A stretch of 64,000 nt of DNA. Origin: Sclerotiophoma versabilis. Lineage: Eukaryota; Ascomycota; Dothideomycetes; Pleosporales; Didymellaceae. The position numbers were made by a program, and so were the translations under genes. The number at the start of each line of letters is the position of its first letter. The first letter of the stretch is position 1. Positions 46,602 through 58,382 of the stretch are shown here, piece after piece. The notes beneath the pieces were generated by a model. The model searched no databases. It saw nothing but the letters and a program-made list of their open reading frames with translations, and had not been told where the DNA came from. Where the stretch lies: assembly GCA_012274445.1 (NCBI GenBank), contig JAAROD010000029.1, forward strand, positions 744,001 through 808,000, read 5' to 3'.

Positions 46602-48325
46602 ATGGCTGTGAAACGCAAGCCAGACGGCAGTGCTGCCACTGTGCCGCAGAAGAAGTCCCGCACCGGTATGCTTTCCTCCATAGCCATGACATTGCTTGCT
46701 CTCGCTAACAGCACACAGTCTCTGCTGCTGCTTCCCCAGATCTGGGCTGGGCCTCAGACGATTCGGCAGATCTGAAAGTGAATTTCACCGACAGCGGTGC
46801 CCGGAGAGCAGACAGCGAGGCACGCCGTCAATGGCATTTTGTCTGCGAAGTCGAAGGCTGCGGCCAGCGCTTCAACCGACCATGCCGTCTCGAATCACAC
46901 ATGCGCAGCCACAACAAGGAACGACCCTTTGCCTGTTCCGAACCGGACTGCGACAAGACATTTCCCCGGAAGGACCACCTACAGCGGCATTTGAGGAATG
47001 CCCACAGTGGGTCGAACGATCAAGAGGCACATGTGTGCGACTGGGAGGGTTGTGGGAAGACCTTCACATCGGCCGGTCGACTCCAGCGACACAAGGACGT
47101 CCACGAATCGAAGCTCTATTGCACAGGGTATCCTCCATGTCATGAGTCGTTCAGGAAGCAGACGGCGCTGGAGGCACATATCAAGACACAGCATTTGGAG
47201 ATTAAGCCATACCTGTGCACGTTCATCGATCCAGAGACGAACGAGAAGTGCACGAAAGGATACCAGACTGAGAACGCGCTACAAAAGCACATGTCTAAAG
47301 CGCATGGAAAGGAAGAGGAGGAGGCGCTTTACTGCATGTTGTGCATCGCTCCTGGCACCGAGGCAGAATCTATGGAAACCGAGTTTGGCACCACAATCAT
47401 ACCGAAGAACCCACTTGCATTCACCACGGCTGAGGAGTTGCGTCTTCACTCCCTAGAATGCCATCCCCCGGTGTGTCCCGAATGCGGGCAAAGGTTCAAG
47501 AACGAAGCAAACCTCAAGTCCCACACTGAAACTGTCCACAGCGACACCGCCGCACGCTACCCGTGTCCTAACCCGCACTGTGATGCCCTCTTCACACGCA
47601 AACACAATCTAACTGTACACATTCAAAGCGTACACGAGCATCAATTTAGATACCATTGCATCCCCACCGCTGTCACGAACTCGAAACATGCCGACCTAGC
47701 AAGCTGGAACGGCGAGAACGCATGCGGTCACTCGTTCAAAGCGAAGTCCTCACTCGATAATCACATCCGCACGCACCATCTCGGTCAAGGCAACCGTAAA
47801 GAGCGCCGTCTGGCAGCAAAGAGCAGGAAGAAAGAGGACCCCTCTATGCTCACACTCTTGACCGGCGTGGGCTACGATAAGGAGCGTGAGATTCCTTGTA
47901 TTAAGTTGCATTGCGAATACCGCTTCCATCGTGACATCGACCTGCGACGACACCTGAGAGCAACACACAACATGACGGAGGACGAGGCAAGCGCAGCAAT
48001 CTTGGAACGCGACGCAGCAGTCGGTGGACAGTTCTGGATCGGTGGTCTCAACCCGGGTGAGGAGCCGAATCTATTCGACAGTGCGACGCCGAGCATGCCG
48101 CAGACACCCATGCCCTACTTCACAGACAGCGCCGCGCTGGGGTCTGACGGGAAAGCTTTAGATGGGTACTTTGATCACCGTTTTGACCAGCTAAGTCTGT
48201 TCAATGAAGAGGCGGAGATGGATGCCATGATGGGTATGGGAGATTTGGCTCCCCCTGTTGATGCAGGTGAAGGACTGCAGTGGGACATGCTTGCGCCTGT
48301 TGAGCAGTACAACAGTATAGGCTAG
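46602..48325 (+). CDS. TFIIIA-like C2H2 zinc-finger protein
   Basis: Exons 46602-46665 and 46719-48325 give 556 aa. About nine to ten C2H2 fingers run from residue 85 to 430: HFVCEVEGCGQRFNRPCRLE, FACSEPDCDKTF, HVCDWEGCGKTF, YCTGYPPCHESF and so on, with irregular fingers (extra residues between cysteines) in the middle and near the end. TFIIIA binds the internal control region of 5S rRNA genes and 5S RNA. Nine fingers with WEGCGKTF-type linkers and an acidic C-terminal tail match fungal TFIIIA, which diverges strongly in sequence; a general C2H2 factor remains possible. The adjacent RPB6 gene, a Pol III subunit, is consistent with this. Confidence 0.85.
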
Positions 48326-48701
48326 AAGCATGTGATGAGATAGCATTACGGAATGATTGCATAGATAGCGAGCGACATAGATACCCAGATACGCGCAACA
48401 TCAGCAACACTTTTGGACAAACACACCATTGAGTCCCCTTGAACCAAATGTTTCCCATCAAATGATAGTAGTACATGATTTCATTCTATGTAGTAAGCGC
48501 GCGATATCGCAGCGACCTTGGTATCTCCATTGCGTGAACATAAGGAATCAAGAAAATGCACTCTATAAAGAGCGAGAAAGCCATTCAGGCCATTCGCAGG
48601 CAGGCAGACAGGCAGGCAGGCAGGCAGGCAAAACGCCCAAACGCCCGACCAGCGCGTCGATCACAGATCACAAGCGATTGAGCGCATCTGCACACAGTGA
48701 C
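48326..48701. other. Convergent intergenic region with a tetranucleotide repeat
   Basis: Separates the 3' ends of the TFIIIA-like and Cys-cluster genes. A CAGG repeat occupies 48597-48630. Confidence 0.6.
48597..48630 (+). repeat. CAGG tandem repeat
   Basis: About eight copies of CAGG, one with a change to CAGA. A simple microsatellite outside coding sequence. Confidence 0.9.
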
Positions 48702-50998
48702 TTATTCCCTCGGCGTCACCAACTCAGCCCTGTCCCTAGAATCCACCTTTGCCATTGGACGCCCCCTCTCCACCTCTTGCGTCTCCAGCTCCTCCTCATC
48801 CTCATCCTCCTCGTACACATCTTCTTCCTGATCAACATCTTCAACCAGCACCTTCGGCCCCTCCCTCCGCTCCTCGCGCACTGCCAGCAGTCTCCCCAAA
48901 TCGCGCCCCGGAACCATCAGTAGCTCCTCGCTGCACGCCCGGCAGACGCGCAGCTGACACCACGTACAGCTGAACTTGCGGTCCTTTTCGTTGCTGTGGC
49001 AGACCATGCAGCCCAGTGGCTGGAAGACGTTGTTGGACCACACGGTTGTGCGGTGCTGGGTGTAGCAGTGCAGCTGCGAGGCGGTGATGCGCGGGATCAG
49101 GTTCACTGTTAGGGGGATGGGCTGCCGCGTTAGGGGGACGAAGGGTGGCTCTTTTGGTTCAGCTTGCGATGAGGTTTCGTCAAGATTGGTAGGTAGCATA
49201 GAAGTGTGCAGCGAAGGGTGCGTTGTGGTGAATGTTGATCGAGGTGCTGGGGCAGTCGAAGGGCGAATAGACGGACTAGGCTCGGGAGGGTCGAGGGATG
49301 TTGATCGCAGAGGGAAGGCGGGCTGAGAGTAGGGTGTCGGTACTGGTGCAGCGCCGGCGAGCTGTGAAATCTCTGCCTCCTCCTTTCGTTGCTTGATTTG
49401 CTCCTCCGCTTGTCGTTCGCTCTTTTGCTGCCTGGCCTCCTTCTGTTTAGGCGAGCCCTGCTGCTGTTCACCGGGTCCCTCATAATTAGACGGTTGGCGG
49501 TGCTCGGTTGGTGGGGGAAGAGGCTTCATGGGCGAAATGTCGTTATCCATACTAATTTCGGGCTTCAGGGTTGGCGAAGGAGTCATCTCAGGCGTGGTCA
49601 CCTCTTTCTTCATCGTTGGAACTGGTGGAGCAGGTCTTTGAGCCTGCAATCAGTTCATCAGCAACTGATTCCACTGCATGGAGATGACAGATTTCTGACC
49701 TTGTGGTATCAAGGCTACCGGAGGAACACAGGCGATGGTAAGGGGAGTTCAATAAGTACCTTCAAGATGTTGAAGCCCGTACTGCTCTTACCACGGGCGT
49801 GAAGAGGTGACATCGGCTGCTTAGTACGAGGGTTGGACGGCAAGCCCACACCCACAAGTGCCTTACGAGGCGGCGATGGTACATACTTCTCATCCGGCGG
49901 CGTAGGTGGTAAGTTGCTACTGCTAGAAAGCTCTCTTTTGACGGGAATCTTGCTGGGGGCGATGATTGTACTGCGAACAGCGTCGGTCTCGTGATCAACG
50001 CTCATATTCCGTGGCATAGAAGTGGGAGCCGGAGTAGGCTTGCCACCACGAGGTCCGTGATTCAGCTCGAGCAAACTGACAAATTTTTTGACGCCCGACT
50101 CGGCAACCGCTTTCCGCTTCACTGGTGGTGCAGTCTCAGTCTCGCCCACATCCGAAGATATGCTTTCCTTCTGAGAGTGGAATGAGTCGTTTCGCTCCAG
50201 GTCGCTCTTCGAGAGCTTTTGACCCATCGCCGCAGCTTGAACCTCTTTTCGTTTGATGGATCGCTCTGGCGGTGGCGGTGGTAGCTCTTTACTGTCGGGA
50301 GTGACTGAGGATGGAAGTGTCTTTACTGGTGGGTAGACAACAGGCGTGGGTGGGATGTGAGCGGTGGCTCCGTTGCTGACGAAGAGTCTGAGAGAAGGCG
50401 GCGTTCCACTACGGGAGAGGCTGCGTGATGTGATGCGTGTTCTGGGCGTCTGGTCTAACGAGGCGTTACGTGAGCCATTTGAGGAGACAGATGAGCTGTC
50501 ATCTTCTGTTGATCGTTAGCAAGCGTGACCTTGATGTGCATTGCCGAACACTGCGCCGCTCGCTGTTGTCGCGTGTAGGAAGAGGGAGATAAAGCATGGT
50601 TCAACTATCGTTCTAATTACGAACACCCGTTCGGTAAGAAATTCACGATGAATGCTGACGCGTAAAGTGATACCAAGCTAGCGAGCGGAGCTATGTCATG
50701 CATCGGCACCCCTCAAGTACCTCTGACAAACAAGACGCAGGGCACACTGCTTACCTCTCAATTGGAACTTGGCGTTCATTCGCTGGACAGCTTCCGCCTT
50801 TGGGTCTCTGAGACTGTCTGTACGCGGTGGAGGCTGAGGGAGCTCCTTGAATGCGGGCGCGAGACTTGACTTTGGCGACACATCCTCTTCGTTGTAGAAA
50901 TCATCATATGCGTATTCGTCCAAGAGCTCGCTGACAACATCTTGTCGCGACGAAGGGGCAACGAGGGCAGCTCCTGGCTGCGTAACGACTTCAGTCAT
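48702..50998 (-). CDS. Disordered protein with a C-terminal Cys cluster, unknown function
   Basis: Exons 50998-50755, 50505-49760 and 49643-48702 give 643 aa. Residues 1-450 are Ser/Pro/Lys-rich and look disordered, with several poly-Pro stretches that could bind SH3 or WW domains. A short Gln/Glu/Lys-rich helix lies at about 395-425. Around residue 530 a compact segment carries C-x2-C-x12-C-x2-C-x4-C-x2-C (MVCHSNE, KFSCTWCQLRVCRACS), probably a binuclear zinc site. The last 80 residues are strongly acidic. I do not recognise the family; the Cys spacing resembles FYVE/PHD-type treble clefs only loosely. All junctions keep phase. A nuclear or signalling scaffold role is possible but unproven. 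Confidence 0.8.
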
Positions 50999-52354
50999 TG
51001 TAGTGAACGATATGATGACTCAGCGTGTGGCTAATTGGAATGAGGATCGAAGGAAATGATGTCGGGTTTAATATGTCGAGGATGGCGGTCGCTGACCGAA
51101 GAGAACGTGGGTATCAAAAGAGTGTGAATATGTGAATAAATGAGTGCAGAAGATACTGGTTCCCGGAACCAATTAATATCAGAAAGAATGGGCGACAAGT
51201 GAATGAGAGGAGAGAAGGAGAGTACGCGCAAGACGTTCGCGGCGAAGCTGGCCGTCTCAGGTTGGGAAAGGACATGGATCATAGAGAACAGGCGAGCGAC
51301 GGGCCCATCAAACATTCATGCGTTTGATGACCTGTCAAGCTTCACCCTGACTTGTCGCGAGGTTGAGCTTCGCTCGTGGGTGGATAATCCATGCAAGGAT
51401 TAATGCCTTGGAGATTTGAGGATGGTACCGAACCCCCGCCGCCGCGGGATCGGTCAACGAAGCGGGAAGTTTTTATAAACATTCAAGGTGAAACGGAAAG
51501 TCTGTGTAATTCCTGGCTCGACACTGCTATGCAATACGGAAAATTTGGGAGTTGCACATGTGCTGCACTTCGGCGTTGCTGATAGAGAGCTGAAGCATGG
51601 CCGGCGTCAGGGTTCGGCTGCACTGAACCCCCGCGTATTGAATAGACGCACGTGACAATGCCTATCACGTTTCAGAAATTGTATATCAGATTTCGACAGC
51701 CCTGGAAGATGTCAAGCCTCGCTAGCGGCCCACAATGAACGCGTTGACGTGTAACGTTCATGGATCGACTTCATTGACGATCTTTACTGGGAGGTAGCCC
51801 AGCTCCATGTTCGCCCGAAACATCGTCAAGGGAGTGGAGCGAAATGACGATGATGCACACGGATTGTTCGATATCGATAGTGGATGTGCAACGTTGTACA
51901 CGGTTGTGGCAGATAGATTGTGTGAAATTTGTGGTATATTCCAAGGGTCATCATGCTAAAGCCCTGGCCCTCTCGAATACTGGTGAGCCAATCGGAAGAA
52001 GGGATTGCCAATTGCGGCTTCAAAAAAATACCATTTGTTTGGTAGTTGTGTCCAATCTCGTTCTGCGTGCGTGTAAAGCTTTCCACGCATTCCTTCCTAT
52101 ATTCCCCAGGTACCTGAAAGCCGGTACCTGTCCAGGACTGGGTCTTGGGTCTTTCAAGCCGATGCTCCGCTTCCGCAACAAGTAATCCGTTCCAATGGGT
52201 ATCCGCTGCCAGATATGCGCTGGCTGAAAGACAAAAGCAGAGCAAAATTGAAAAGCCCAATACGCCGTCGCTAATGAGTGAAGGCCGCAGCCGTTCGTAA
52301 AGTCCGTGACAAAGTAGGTACAGGAAGGTTACAAAAGAGGCGTATGCGGCTCTT
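50999..52354. other. Intergenic, 1.36 kb
   Basis: Promoter of the Cys-cluster gene on the left. On the right the minus-strand frame 51826-52377 is hydrophobic at first but lacks an ATG and overlaps the end of the next gene; it is not annotated. No repeat seen. Confidence 0.45.
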
Positions 52355-53583
52355 TCATTGAAAGAAATAGAGAACAAACATTAGAATTAGGGCAAGCGTC
52401 GGTGTGAGTGACACACTCGAAGACTGGAGGGCAGCTCCTTTTAGTGGAGCAGCAGTGATGTTTACGAATCTCGACCCGCAGGATATGGAGAGTTGTTGCG
52501 CAGCTGAGGTATAGGTTCTGCTGAGCGGTTGTGTAGCGTTATTAGCAAAGTTCGCGAAGATCGCCATGCTGTCTTGTAGACACGAGTTGCAGGTGGGTCG
52601 TGAGCCTCCAGGAAGTTCCTGGCCTATAGGTAGGTAGAAAGGGTAGCTGTCGGTAGTCGAAGATGAGTTGCTTACGGCGTTGGCAAAGCCTTGATTGCTC
52701 AGTCAGACAGATCCTTCGTGAAACTTCGATCAACTTACAGTAATTCCCGTCATCGTCACGCAGACAACTAGCTTGGTACGCAGGCTTGTATGCGACCAGC
52801 CCATTATAGGCTTGCAGTACGATTGGATTATCGTTGTTGTAATCCGTTTTGCAAGCTGTATCGGCCAATAGGTCCCGCGCCAACCCGTCCAGTGTTGCTG
52901 TACATTGACTCTCGTTAACAGCACACGTTGCTTCCAGAGTCTGCGTGATGCGAAAGAAGGATTTCGATGCGTCGAAAAAGCTGCTCGAAGTCTGTACAAA
53001 ATTAATACAGTAGTTTTTGCTTGATCAGTTCAGATGCACACACCTGTAACAACAATGAGAATGGGTGACAGTTGTTGAGAGCATCGCTTTTGAGTAGCCG
53101 GTTCATATAATCCGCACATGAGTTGGTAAAGTTGTTTGATAAGCCGGTGTCAAAAGGCCTGGGCACCACGAAGTTGGCCGCAGAGCCACTCGCAGCCGTT
53201 GCGAGCGACCGTTTGGATGGTGGTGCGGATAGCGTTCTGGTGGCATCCTCGTTGACGAGTACGGGAGGCATCAACGGCGGAATTATTGGCGGCGGGCGGG
53301 TATCGAGGTGCAATGACGATCCTTTCCACAGCAGATCGTCGTCGACGATGGAAAGTCGATCACCATGTGGTTCTGCAGCGGAAACGGCGCCGAGCAGGGC
53401 ACTCCAGGATAGTAATACGACGAGCACTGAGAGCAGCGCGGACGGCGACGTCCTGCTAGTATATAAGGAGAGGATGCCGCGGCGCAATCTATTCTCGTGA
53501 TTCCTCTTTCGCGCTGGATGGTGCGACAAATGGGCACGGTGCATGATTGGTGACTCGCGTTCCGTGAATGGCTGGGACTCCAT
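52355..53583 (-). CDS. Secreted, probably GPI-anchored Cys-rich protein (DUF7729-like)
   Basis: Exons 53583-53044, 52991-52739 and 52689-52355 give 375 aa. A hydrophobic segment at about 48-68 (ALLSVLVVLLSWSALLGAVS) is a signal anchor or signal sequence preceded by an unusually long, basic, His/Arg-rich N-terminus. The Cys-rich ectodomain contains SSSFFDASKSFFRITQTLEA, CAVNESQC, YNGLVAYKPAYQASCLRDDD and RPTCNSCLQ, a pattern I associate with the fungal DUF7729 family (from memory). The C-terminal hydrophobic tail after a Ser-rich stretch suggests a GPI anchor. Function of the family is unknown; the location should be the cell surface. All introns are GT-AG. Confidence 0.8.
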
Positions 53584-55893
53584 ATTTTATGCTTTTTTTT
53601 CCAACAGTCTGGCACGGCTGTTATGGTTCACGGAGCTGCCTCAGGACCACACAGAACATGGTCTGCTGTGAACGTCAGGCAGCAGTTGTAGCGCTGACGC
53701 TGGATTTGTTGTTCTCACTGTCCCTGCAGGCCGCCTGAAATGCTCCGAACAATGGTTTGCGGGCCCAGGAACGTGCAGCGGCGAGGGCACGTTGGCGATG
53801 ACAACCAGGTAGGGTGGAGAAACAGCGGCCTGCTTGTCGGTGTCGATCGTCGCCCAAAAGAATGGATAAGGATTGTTCCCCCGATGTTCTTCGTTTGACT
53901 ATCAGGCTCGAAAGTGTGTACCACAATGGGAGCAGCCGCCCTTATGTTGAATATTGCCATGGAGCTTGCAGGAAGCCATCAAGCCACCAATGCTAGCCAG
54001 CAGCCATGGTAATAAAGCCACGCGCCGCCTCCTTGCAAACAGATTCCCACTGCTCGGCTCACGACTGGCATTGCGACTCGGCTGCTCGCCCTAAGGTGTC
54101 GGAAACACTGCCGTTGATAGGCGGACGGGTAATTCGTTTAGGGAAAGCTAATATGCCCTTGCCGCATCCAGTCGCCAAGTGGCTCTGGCAGCCCCTGGGC
54201 GAGCTCCATGAGGCCAGAACCTTCGCAAGCTTGTCAGAATCTGCAGCCCTGCACGGCGTCGCTGCTCGATCTGTCGGGGCGCAGAGGGTCTTCGATAGTC
54301 TAGCGGCCCGTTGAAAGGTACGCAATGCATCTCCATCCTCGGGTCGAGGTCCGGTGAGTACAAGGACTGTATTCGCGTCCCCCGCACACGCTACACGAGC
54401 ATGAACAATCTGCTGCTGTTGAGCGACGGGAGTAACCCAGGAACAGCGTTAACTCGGCCGGATTGAGTGGCACTCGATAATGCAACTGGAAGCGTTCACA
54501 GACACGTGCGATACTGGAATGCGACTGCCCTCAGGGCAGGACCGCACCTTCCGCTTTGCCAAGCCGAAATTCGATAAACACCAGCGCCATCCTTCACCCT
54601 TCGATTCTCTCGCCAGCTGAAGACGTCAGACACAAATGGAAGTTAGGTTCTGGTCGTGCCGGACACTCGTCGACGGTTTGATATGACTGACGCCGGCAGC
54701 CTGTCACTCTGCTCGACCAGATGCTGGTTGGAATCTGGACTGTGGTCCTTTCTTCAGCTCTCGCTTTTGTCTTAACAACCCACTGATGGTGTGCAGCGAC
54801 TCGTCTCCCAACCTTTGCCAGTTGTGCTCGTTGTTCACACTTTCTGCACTCGTCAACGTTCTCTCGTCAGCACAGAGTAGCCACATGTGCAAGACACCAC
54901 ACGCGTGCACGAGGACAGGCCTGAGGCCGTTGTTGCCCGCCAGTAAGAGCTGCAAGACACGGCCTTTGCGAGACACCAATGCCTTATCGCTTCTTCTTTC
55001 CAAAGTTTAGCAAAAGCTTACTGCGATCTGCGTTCCTGGACTGCGGAGCATCATATAAAGACGCAAGTATGCCAAAGAACCAAGGATCCGCCTTTCTGCA
55101 GCACCACCGTATTCGTTACGCAGCAGTCTTTGCTTTGGATACAAGCGAATAGACAAATTTGTCTATCGCAATCAGTGCTTTGTGCCCCAACCTTTCTTCC
55201 ATGCCGGGCTTTTGCAGTCACCCAAGTCTTCACTCACTGTCACCTACTGCGAGAATTCTCCCTGTTCTTTGGGGTATTTTGGTACAACGGAGCCATCATG
55301 TTGTTGCATCCTGGTCCCTTGATCAACTTAGATTGTCGCATTTAGCAGATCGGAGGGTCCTCCGTGGTGCTCCTGCAGCTAATAACGTATCTGTGATTAG
55401 GCAAAAATTGCACTGATATTAGAGACATGGATAGCCGTTGGCGGCGGGTTTCAAGGTTTGGCCCTAGTATCGGAAGTGAACTGGATCCTTCTGAAGCATG
55501 TTCAATTCATCTCTGCACGACAAGGTCACCATCGATAAACCACATAATCATCGAAGGATCTCAACATGACCCTTCGTATCCCGAAGCGAGACATTGCCGC
55601 TGTTCATATAGGTCGGTACAAAGCTTTCAGTTTGAGCTGGTGTCGATAGGTGTTCATCACCATAAGTAATTTTAATTCATAGCAAGCAGGTTCAACGTAG
55701 CGTTGCAAGTATTTTAACACCTCCGAATATCCGCCTTGCTTATGTCCCAAGCGAGAGTCTCGTCCGCAGTCTGATGAGAATCTTCCAGAATACAGATCGC
55801 CGGACCGAGGTGTAATTCGGGTACTCATCCCTGTCCTTAAGTCGAACCTTCCACAGCCTCAGCAATGTGCTTCAGAATCTAGAGGTGTGACTT
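53584..55893. other. Gene-poor interval, 2.3 kb
   Basis: Short frames on both strands overlap in several registers; none has a start, splice pattern and composition that together look genic. No transposon remnant recognised. Confidence 0.45.
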
Positions 55894-56338
55894 CTACAAA
55901 GGCAATGCCCGCTGCGCAGCCTCAAGTGTGCTCTCCAAACTGGCATTGAACGCGAATCTCTGGCCCGGATTGTACTTCAACACAGTGTTGATAATACCCT
56001 CGAAGTACGGCGTGTGCTTAGGCACAATTCTAATACCCAACTGCATGCCATCCATACATTAGCAACATAATTCCTGACCATCTCGCTCCTGGGCGCAGAA
56101 AATGGTTAACACTCACACCAACGAGTACCAGATCGTACTTGGTCCTCTGGAGCTCCTCTTCGAGGGCGGCGATGCCTTCCATGATGGGTGGCCGGAACAG
56201 GCTGACTGTATATCCGGCACTCCTCATCGTCTCTACTCCTTTGTTGACGGCTGTATCTATCTCTTGTGCTGAGACATTGGGTGGAAGGTCAACGTTGGGA
56301 TCCTGTCCGCCTACACCCATGAACAAAACAGACGCCAT
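55894..56338 (-). CDS. Small 122-aa protein, unknown
   Basis: Exons 56338-56117 and 56040-55894 (76-nt intron, donor GTGAGT, in phase) give 122 aa. The chain alternates beta-like and helical segments: ASVLFMGVGGQ, GYTVSLFRPPIM, YDLVLVGLGIRIV and a last helix FAFNASLESTLEAAQRAL. This looks like a small Rossmann- or flavodoxin-like domain, with a Gly-rich turn after the first strand. No cofactor motif is certain. It stands alone in gene-poor DNA. The strands that meet across the splice site support the model. Confidence 0.6.
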
Positions 56339-57804
56339 GGTCGAGTAAGTGGTGATAACTGGGTTGTTGAGGTCAGCGTTGCACTTGAGTACCTACCAAG
56401 TGCGGTCGAGCAGATGTAAATGTGCTATGACGTAGAGCTCCGGTGCACGTAAGCACAGCAAGCACACGCTGATCCTTAGAAAAGGTTAAAATGTTGTGTT
56501 TCCAGCGCTTGACAGGCTCGGAACAGGGTTTTAGGGCAATTGTGGCGTCCCTCTACTGCGCGCCAAGGTGAGGAGTAAGTCAGGTGACGAGATACGTGCC
56601 CGGCCTTATGTAGTGTGAATCGGAAAGAAAACCTCTGCGGCAGAAAACGTTCGTCCACAAATCTTCGTTATTGCGGTAGTACGCTTACTAGAAAGGAGCA
56701 AATACATTGCTTGGCGGAACATGTGCACTCCGCTTTCACTCCCATCGGCCAAACCCTCGTATACACCTCCTTGGTTGAACAGCCTCGAGACAAGCGTCCT
56801 CACTCACTGTATCTAGAAGCGTAGTATCTGAAGTGTTAGCATCGGCCGGAGATATTTGTACAAGGGTCTCGCCGCTGAGGTTCACAAGTCCCCCCCAGGC
56901 CCATAAGATAATGGTGTGATGAGGGAACAAATGAAGAGGACAATGGACAATGGCTCGAGCAACCACCATGTTCCCAAACTGCTTCTGCACTCAAGACATG
57001 TATATCACGTCAATCTGCCAGGGCTTCTCGCAACGACTGACTGATCCCTCGTCCGTTGCGCAAGACCTATGCGTGGTTTTGTGTCCCCGAATACCCGGAC
57101 AAGTGCCCTAATCACAGGATTATCGACTACGTGGACTGCGCCGAGTGTACGAGGACGGCCTGGGCTGGGTTTGGACACGGCGTCGGGTTCGGGAGTCGAG
57201 AAATGTTGACTGTGTGGAGAAGCTTCATACCCGAGAGACGTGTTTATCCGCATCGTTGGGATCCCGGTATGATTTCACCATCTGTCGGTCCTGTGTGTTT
57301 GCGTTTTTTGTTCCCATGGTTGCATTTTGGCCTGCTTTCAAACTTGCTCTGGGTTGTGAGCGCAAAACACCTGGAATTAAAGAGCGAAGATGAGAGCGGT
57401 GCAGATGTTGATTACGTTGAGAGTGATTGTTGAGAGTATGAGGTAAGATTCGTAAGGCATGGATGGTACTCGAGAGAGGTCTTCTGATTGCGATTTTTGG
57501 TGTTCGATAGGGTTGGTAGTAAATTGAAAATTCAGGATTGTAGGTTCCTACGCTGGCTACCTACATTAGCTTCTCGAAGTGCGCATGTAATTTCTGAGTA
57601 CAATTAGATTCACACAATCCAGTAATGTCACACAAAGAGGAAAAGGGGGGGGGGGGGGGGGTGTTTTCCGCTGAATTCAGCAGCTACATGATTGACATGA
57701 GCTTATTGATTATATTAACAATATTTATAAATGCCTCCAGGCCTCCAACCATGTCACTAAGATCCAAGATATGTGTACAAGAAGGGGTTTAGTTTAGGTA
57801 TCAT
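56339..57804. other. Gene-poor interval with a poly-G tract
   Basis: A run of 17 G lies at 57645-57661. The frames seen here lack convincing starts. AT-rich sequence at 57690-57750 is probably the 3' flank of the Alt a 1-like gene. Confidence 0.45.
57645..57661 (+). repeat. Poly-G tract (17 G)
   Basis: A homopolymer in non-coding DNA about 140 bases beyond the stop codon of the Alt a 1-like gene. Long G runs can form quadruplexes and are error-prone in sequencing. Confidence 0.9.
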
Positions 57805-58275
57805 CTAACCGGAGCCAGTGATGACGATGGTGACGGGTGAGACCTGAGAGCAGACAAAGTCGTTAGGACCGTTACCGCCAGCACGGCAGTAAGTGGGAAT
57901 GTCGCCGGAGCCCCAGACGCCGACGGAAGGACCAGTCTCGTGGTAGATGACAATGCCGTAGTCGCTGGTGTCGGCCTTGGTAATGGCCCAGTTGTACTTG
58001 CTGCTGCCGCAGTAGGTGGTTTGGGTGGGCACGGTGCCAACGGGGCCACTCTCGCAGTCCAGGTCGGTGGCATTCCTGCCAGAGAGCTTGAAGCTAACGC
58101 TCTGGATGCCGTCGTTCTTGCGGAGGGAGAAGTCGGTGATGTCGATGTTCTCGTATGAATCTGGGTTGGGAGGAGAGCCGCCGCAGTGTGCCGGGTTGGG
58201 GCAGTCAGTTGTCTGGGGAGCGGGAGCCGCAAGGGCAGCGGCGAAGAGAGCAGAGGCGACGGTGAAGAACTGCAT
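57805..58275 (-). CDS. Alt a 1-like secreted protein
   Basis: An intronless 156-aa protein. Residues 1-16 (MQFFTVASALFAAALA) form a clear signal peptide, with cleavage expected around APAPQ. The C-terminal PTYCRAGGNGPNDFVCSQV closely follows the conserved region of Alt a 1, the major Alternaria allergen and a beta-barrel protein family restricted to fungi, chiefly Dothideomycetes. The mature chain has six cysteines; two (CPNPAHC) lie at its very N-terminus, an arrangement that differs from Alt a 1. Family members are abundant on spores and some interact with plant defence proteins; the role of this one is unknown. Kozak context (ACCATGC) is good. Confidence 0.88.
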   Translation of the reverse strand: MQFFTVASALFAAALAAPAPQTTDCPNPAHCGGSPPNPDSYENIDITDFSLRKNDGIQSVSFKLSGRNATDLDCESGPVGTVPTQTTYCGSSKYNWAITKADTSDYGIVIYHETGPSVGVWGSGDIPTYCRAGGNGPNDFVCSQVSPVTIVITGSG

Positions 58276-58368
58276 GGTTGCGATTGAGTGGTTGAGTGAG
58301 TTTTTGTAGTGTTGAAGAGAGTCTGATGTAGAGCTGGTTGGATGATGAGGGTATAGCGAAAGGAAGAG

Positions 58369-58382
58369 CCTATACTTATACC
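58369..58382 (-). promoter_or_regulatory. TATA-like element upstream of the Alt a 1-like gene
   Basis: Read on the minus strand this is GGTATAAGTATAGG, about 100 bases upstream of the start codon, the usual distance for a strong fungal promoter. Confidence 0.45.

Noticed and set aside
46778..48325. TFIIIA-like protein starting at 46778
   Set aside because: That start is not an ATG; a first exon from 46602 with a canonical intron restores a normal N-terminus.
51826..52377. 183-codon minus-strand frame with membrane-like start
   Set aside because: It opens with TTG inside the end of the DUF7729-like gene and has no ATG before the hydrophobic part.
57056..57433. 125-codon plus-strand frame with several cysteines
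   Set aside because: It starts with TTG, has no signal peptide and no support for expression.
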